DNA from: an uncultured Lachnospiraceae bacterium
GTDB taxonomy: Bacteria; Bacillota; Clostridia; Lachnospirales; Lachnospiraceae
NCBI GenBank assembly: GCA_902777355.1
Contig: CACYTU010000005.1
Location: forward strand, 1 to 64,000
DNA length: 64,000 nucleotides
Reading direction: 5' to 3'
The position numbers were made by a program, and so were the translations under genes. Positions 61,548 to 64,000 of this stretch are shown here, one piece after another (the stretch's first letter is position 1; every line of letters starts with the position of its first letter). The notes beneath the pieces were generated by a model. The model searched no databases and was not told the DNA's origin. It saw nothing but the letters and a program-made list of their open reading frames with translations.

Positions 61548-63188
61548 TCAGTATTCCCCGTACCACCGGTCCATGATCTCTTTGGCTACCGGAACGGCCT
61601 TGTCGCTTCCGACTCCTCCGTTTTCGATCACGACAGTGATGCAGAGGTCGGCCTGTCCGTCTTCTCTGTCCTCGTCTGCCACAGTAAAGCCGGTGAACCA
61701 GGCGTGTGAATCATCTTCATCGCCGAATTCGGCAGTACCCGTCTTGCCGTAAGCCATATAGTTTGTGGTTCCGTTAAACTCATTCGCGGTACCCCACACG
61801 TTCTCACCTGTCCGGTCGCTGGGGAGCACATTTGTGACTCCTCTCATCAGGGTGCGCACCTTTCGGGCCACGTCTTCGTCCATGAGCCTTTTCTCTGTCT
61901 TCGGGTCGTACTGGCGGAGAATTTTTCCGTCTCCTGCCATGAGGCTTTCGATCATATAAGGCCGCATGAGGACGCCGTTGTTGGCGACCGCCATCGTGAT
62001 CATATTCATATGAAGAGGCGAGACAAGTGTGGAACCCTGTCCTATTGCCACCTGAAGCAGTTCCTTCCGGCTTATTTCTTCACCGTTGGCCTCTGTCACC
62101 AGGAGCTGTGAACTGCTCTCGCTGTAGGGAAGACTGTAGGGAAGAGGCCCGTTGAACATCATTTTCTTCAATGTGCTCCGGAACTGATCCAGGTTCAGGT
62201 CTTCGGATACCATGCTTGCAAATGCAGAGTTGCAGGAATGGGCAAATGCCTCCTTGAGATTCTGCTCGTGATGGTGTTCATAATCGAAGCAGTGAATGCT
62301 GGCATCCCCTTCTCCGAAAGTACCGGTTTGGCAGTCAAAGGAATAATCCTCCATGGCAGAAGGGTTTTCCTGCAGCATTTCGATCGCGTCCAGAATCTTG
62401 AAAGTAGAGCCGGGCGGATAGCTGCCCTGCGTAGCGCGGTTAACCAGTTCTCCTCTGCCATTCACGTCGTCCCGCATGCCTTCCCATGTGTAATCCAGCA
62501 TATTGGGGTCGAATCCCGGCAGAGAGACCATGGCGCGGATCTTTCCGGTGGACGGTTCCGTGATGATCACGGCTCCCCGGTAGTATTCCCTGAGCAGCGC
62601 TTCATAGGCATACTGCTGCAGGTTGACATCCAGAGTGGTAAAGACGTCGTTGCCCGGATACAGGCTTTCCTCCTTGTCATACTTCAGCCTTTCCTGAAAT
62701 GAAATATTTGAGGTCATGAGCTGATAATCCATGTAACCATCGATTCCGCCGCCGCCGTAAGAGGCAAAGCCGACTGCGTGGCAGAAAATCTCCCCATAGG
62801 GGTAGCTTCGATTGTTTTCATCATCGGATTCAGCCAGGACCTCCTCCCCGGAGGAATAGTCGTCAGATGAATAAATGGTTCCCCTGCGGTTGTGCTTTTC
62901 GAGCAGATACCTTCTGTTATTATCACTGTTGTCAAAGAGTATCCGTTGATTTACGATGGCATACCTGCAGAAAGAAGCCGCCATCAGGCTGAAAAGCAGC
63001 ACGAAGACGACAGCAGAAAACACGATCTGGCGCCTTGCCCTGCTCTTTACGCTCTCTACATGGATCTCTCCCGAGTTCCCGGAATCATTTCTGAAGCGTT
63101 TTGTGTCCGGAACGCGGACACCTCCTTCATCCGGGCTATCCTGATTTTTTTTCCACATAAAGCCCCCATATGCCGTCCCGCCAGTCAT
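61548..63188 (-). CDS. class B penicillin-binding protein (PbpA/FtsI type)
   Basis: 546 aa. A cytoplasmic N-terminus of about 50 residues, one membrane helix (IVFSAVVFVLLFSLMAASF), a dimerisation-type domain with LLEKHNRRGTIYSSD, and a transpeptidase domain: SxxK in YPPGSTFKI, SxN as SCN in FAHSCNSAFAS and KTG in YGKTGTAEF. It cross-links peptidoglycan with the FtsW/RodA polymerase encoded 20 bp upstream. The first ATG has a poor SD; the ATG ten codons later (MWKKNQ) is an alternative. It is shorter than FtsI proteins and fits the PbpA class of ftsW-pbpA pairs. Confidence 0.93.
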   Translation of the reverse strand: MTGGTAYGGFMWKKNQDSPDEGGVRVPDTKRFRNDSGNSGEIHVESVKSRARRQIVFSAVVFVLLFSLMAASFCRYAIVNQRILFDNSDNNRRYLLEKHNRRGTIYSSDDYSSGEEVLAESDDENNRSYPYGEIFCHAVGFASYGGGGIDGYMDYQLMTSNISFQERLKYDKEESLYPGNDVFTTLDVNLQQYAYEALLREYYRGAVIITEPSTGKIRAMVSLPGFDPNMLDYTWEGMRDDVNGRGELVNRATQGSYPPGSTFKILDAIEMLQENPSAMEDYSFDCQTGTFGEGDASIHCFDYEHHHEQNLKEAFAHSCNSAFASMVSEDLNLDQFRSTLKKMMFNGPLPYSLPYSESSSQLLVTEANGEEISRKELLQVAIGQGSTLVSPLHMNMITMAVANNGVLMRPYMIESLMAGDGKILRQYDPKTEKRLMDEDVARKVRTLMRGVTNVLPSDRTGENVWGTANEFNGTTNYMAYGKTGTAEFGDEDDSHAWFTGFTVADEDREDGQADLCITVVIENGGVGSDKAVPVAKEIMDRWYGEY

Positions 63189-63208
63189 AAACCGGACGGC
63201 TGAGATTG

Positions 63209-64000
63209 TTATTTATTCATTCCATCGGGATGATAAAACCCGAACTGATCTGTTTTCCCCTTGTTTCCGGAAATGTCCTGCCCTCCCTGGAGAGGGTTGT
63301 ACTCTTCAAAAATACCTTCCTCTGATACACCATTTTCAGGAAAATTTTCCATTTCCGCGCTGTCTGCAGCAGAATGATCCGCATCAGTCTGCGGGCCAAA
63401 ACCCCCGTTTTCCCACTGAGAACTGCCATAGGGGTCAAAGTCACGGCCATAAGTGTTTTCCGACAGGGATTCTCCCCCGGGTAAAGGAGAAACTGAAAAG
63501 CCCGCCTCTCCCTGTCCTGAGAAGCCTTCTCCGCCCCCGGCGGCCAAAAGCTGCTGTTCCTGCTCATAGCGTTCCATAAAGCCCGCTGTCCGCTCCTCAT
63601 GCAGAATGTATACCATCTCAACCATTCCAAGCATACACAGTGTGGACAGGATTGAACTGCCGCCGTAACTCACCAGCGGAAGCGTGACCCCGGTCAGGGG
63701 GATAAACTTTGTCTCTCCGCCCACCGTGAGGAAGGTCTGGAAGATGTAACAGATACCCGCTCCATAAGTGAAGAGCTGGAAAAAGCGGTTGGAATAGCTG
63801 GCTGAGAGCATCAGGATCCTGATAAAACAGTTCAGACACAGGACCAGCAGGCAGACACTGAAGATCAGGCCGAATTCCTCCGTGATTGCCGAAAAAATAA
63901 AATCCGTCTCAACAAGGGGAATGTCCGTCGGCATACCCTGCGTGAGCCCTGTGCCCCAGAGGCCTCCGTAGCTGATCGCAAATAATGAATGGATGATCTG
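63209..64000 (-). CDS. FtsW/RodA/SpoVE-family glycosyltransferase, 5' end outside window
   Basis: 263 C-terminal residues are visible; the frame is open to the window edge. Family blocks: SYGGLWGTGLTQG, then PLVETDFIFSAITEEFGL, helices through LLVLCLNCFIRILML, and FIPLTGVTLPLVSYGGSSIL, the SEDS signature. It polymerises glycan strands from lipid II. The tail after the last helix, about 100 hydrophilic residues rich in Gly, Glu and Asn, is longer than usual for the family. Paired with the class B PBP downstream. Confidence 0.94.
   Translation of the reverse strand, partial: QIIHSLFAISYGGLWGTGLTQGMPTDIPLVETDFIFSAITEEFGLIFSVCLLVLCLNCFIRILMLSASYSNRFFQLFTYGAGICYIFQTFLTVGGETKFIPLTGVTLPLVSYGGSSILSTLCMLGMVEMVYILHEERTAGFMERYEQEQQLLAAGGGEGFSGQGEAGFSVSPLPGGESLSENTYGRDFDPYGSSQWENGGFGPQTDADHSAADSAEMENFPENGVSEEGIFEEYNPLQGGQDISGNKGKTDQFGFYHPDGMNK

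Overview
The window looks like a chromosomal segment of a low-G+C-lineage but GC-balanced Clostridia, most likely a Lachnospiraceae-type gut anaerobe. Reasons: strong AGGAGG-type ribosome binding sites with ATG/GTG/TTG starts, an electron-transfer flavoprotein, rubredoxin, a phosphotransbutyrylase-family enzyme, a membrane pyrophosphatase, single-chain PurL, a UPF0735 ACT protein next to hom, a YerC-type TrpR protein, QueH, and GHKL/LytTR and BTAD-type regulators. The species assignment is inference only; there is no rRNA in the window.

Layout. 0-8 kb: etfA, rubredoxin, an orphan trpB, a TetR regulator, a MocR/PdxR-type regulator and glutaminyl-tRNA synthetase. 8-12 kb: aspartate pathway (lysC, hom, ACT protein). 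12-17 kb: a YfhO-family membrane protein, a YerC-like repressor and a cold-shock protein. 17-24 kb: a eukaryotic-type HisA, dapB, dapA, a corrinoid adenosyltransferase, argS and queH. 24-30 kb: two large plus-strand membrane proteins, the first a TIR domain + one membrane helix + beta-propeller-like ectodomain, the second of unknown family with the same predicted topology. 30-38 kb: purL, hppA and a Pta/Ptb-family gene. 38-46 kb: a polyprenyl glycosylphosphotransferase, glmS, a family-2 glycosyltransferase, mutY and holA. 46-57 kb: an RND pump and lipoprotein adaptor, another lipoprotein, an AgrC-like kinase, a LytTR regulator and a BTAD-type regulator, all on the minus strand. 57-64 kb: an LtaS-like sulfatase, tRNA-Gly(CCC), smpB, secG, a class B penicillin-binding protein and the 3' part of ftsW/rodA.

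The most unusual content is between the genes. (1) Five copies (10.1, 12.1, 27.6, 34.3 and 61.4 kb) of a 143-155 bp element with about 15-bp terminal inverted repeats starting GTTAC and 8-bp flanking direct repeats (three perfect, two with one or two mismatches). Each folds into three consecutive hairpins whose stems differ in sequence but still pair. This is a non-autonomous (MITE-like) transposable element. (2) Two copies of a 78-79 bp structured element (29.97 and 56.94 kb) whose stem changes keep pairing. (3) Three copies of a palindromic repeat (1.8, 9.9 and 57.1 kb) resembling terminal hairpins of IS200/IS605-type elements. (4) Many intergenic gaps, and two coding regions, hold their own short tandem repeat (units 21-46 bp), each with an unrelated sequence.

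Functionally, lysC, hom, the ACT protein, dapA and dapB cover aspartate-derived amino acid synthesis. The sulfatase, YfhO protein, glycosyltransferases, glmS, PBP and FtsW point to cell-envelope assembly. The 49-57 kb block reads as a sensor/regulator set next to an efflux pump. Start sites were moved from the longest reading frame to a Shine-Dalgarno-supported codon for rubredoxin, tetR, yerC, csp, dapA, purL, ptb, the sugar transferase and holA. For the 51-kb lipoprotein the start was moved on the position of its signal peptide instead, because its nearest SD is poorly spaced.
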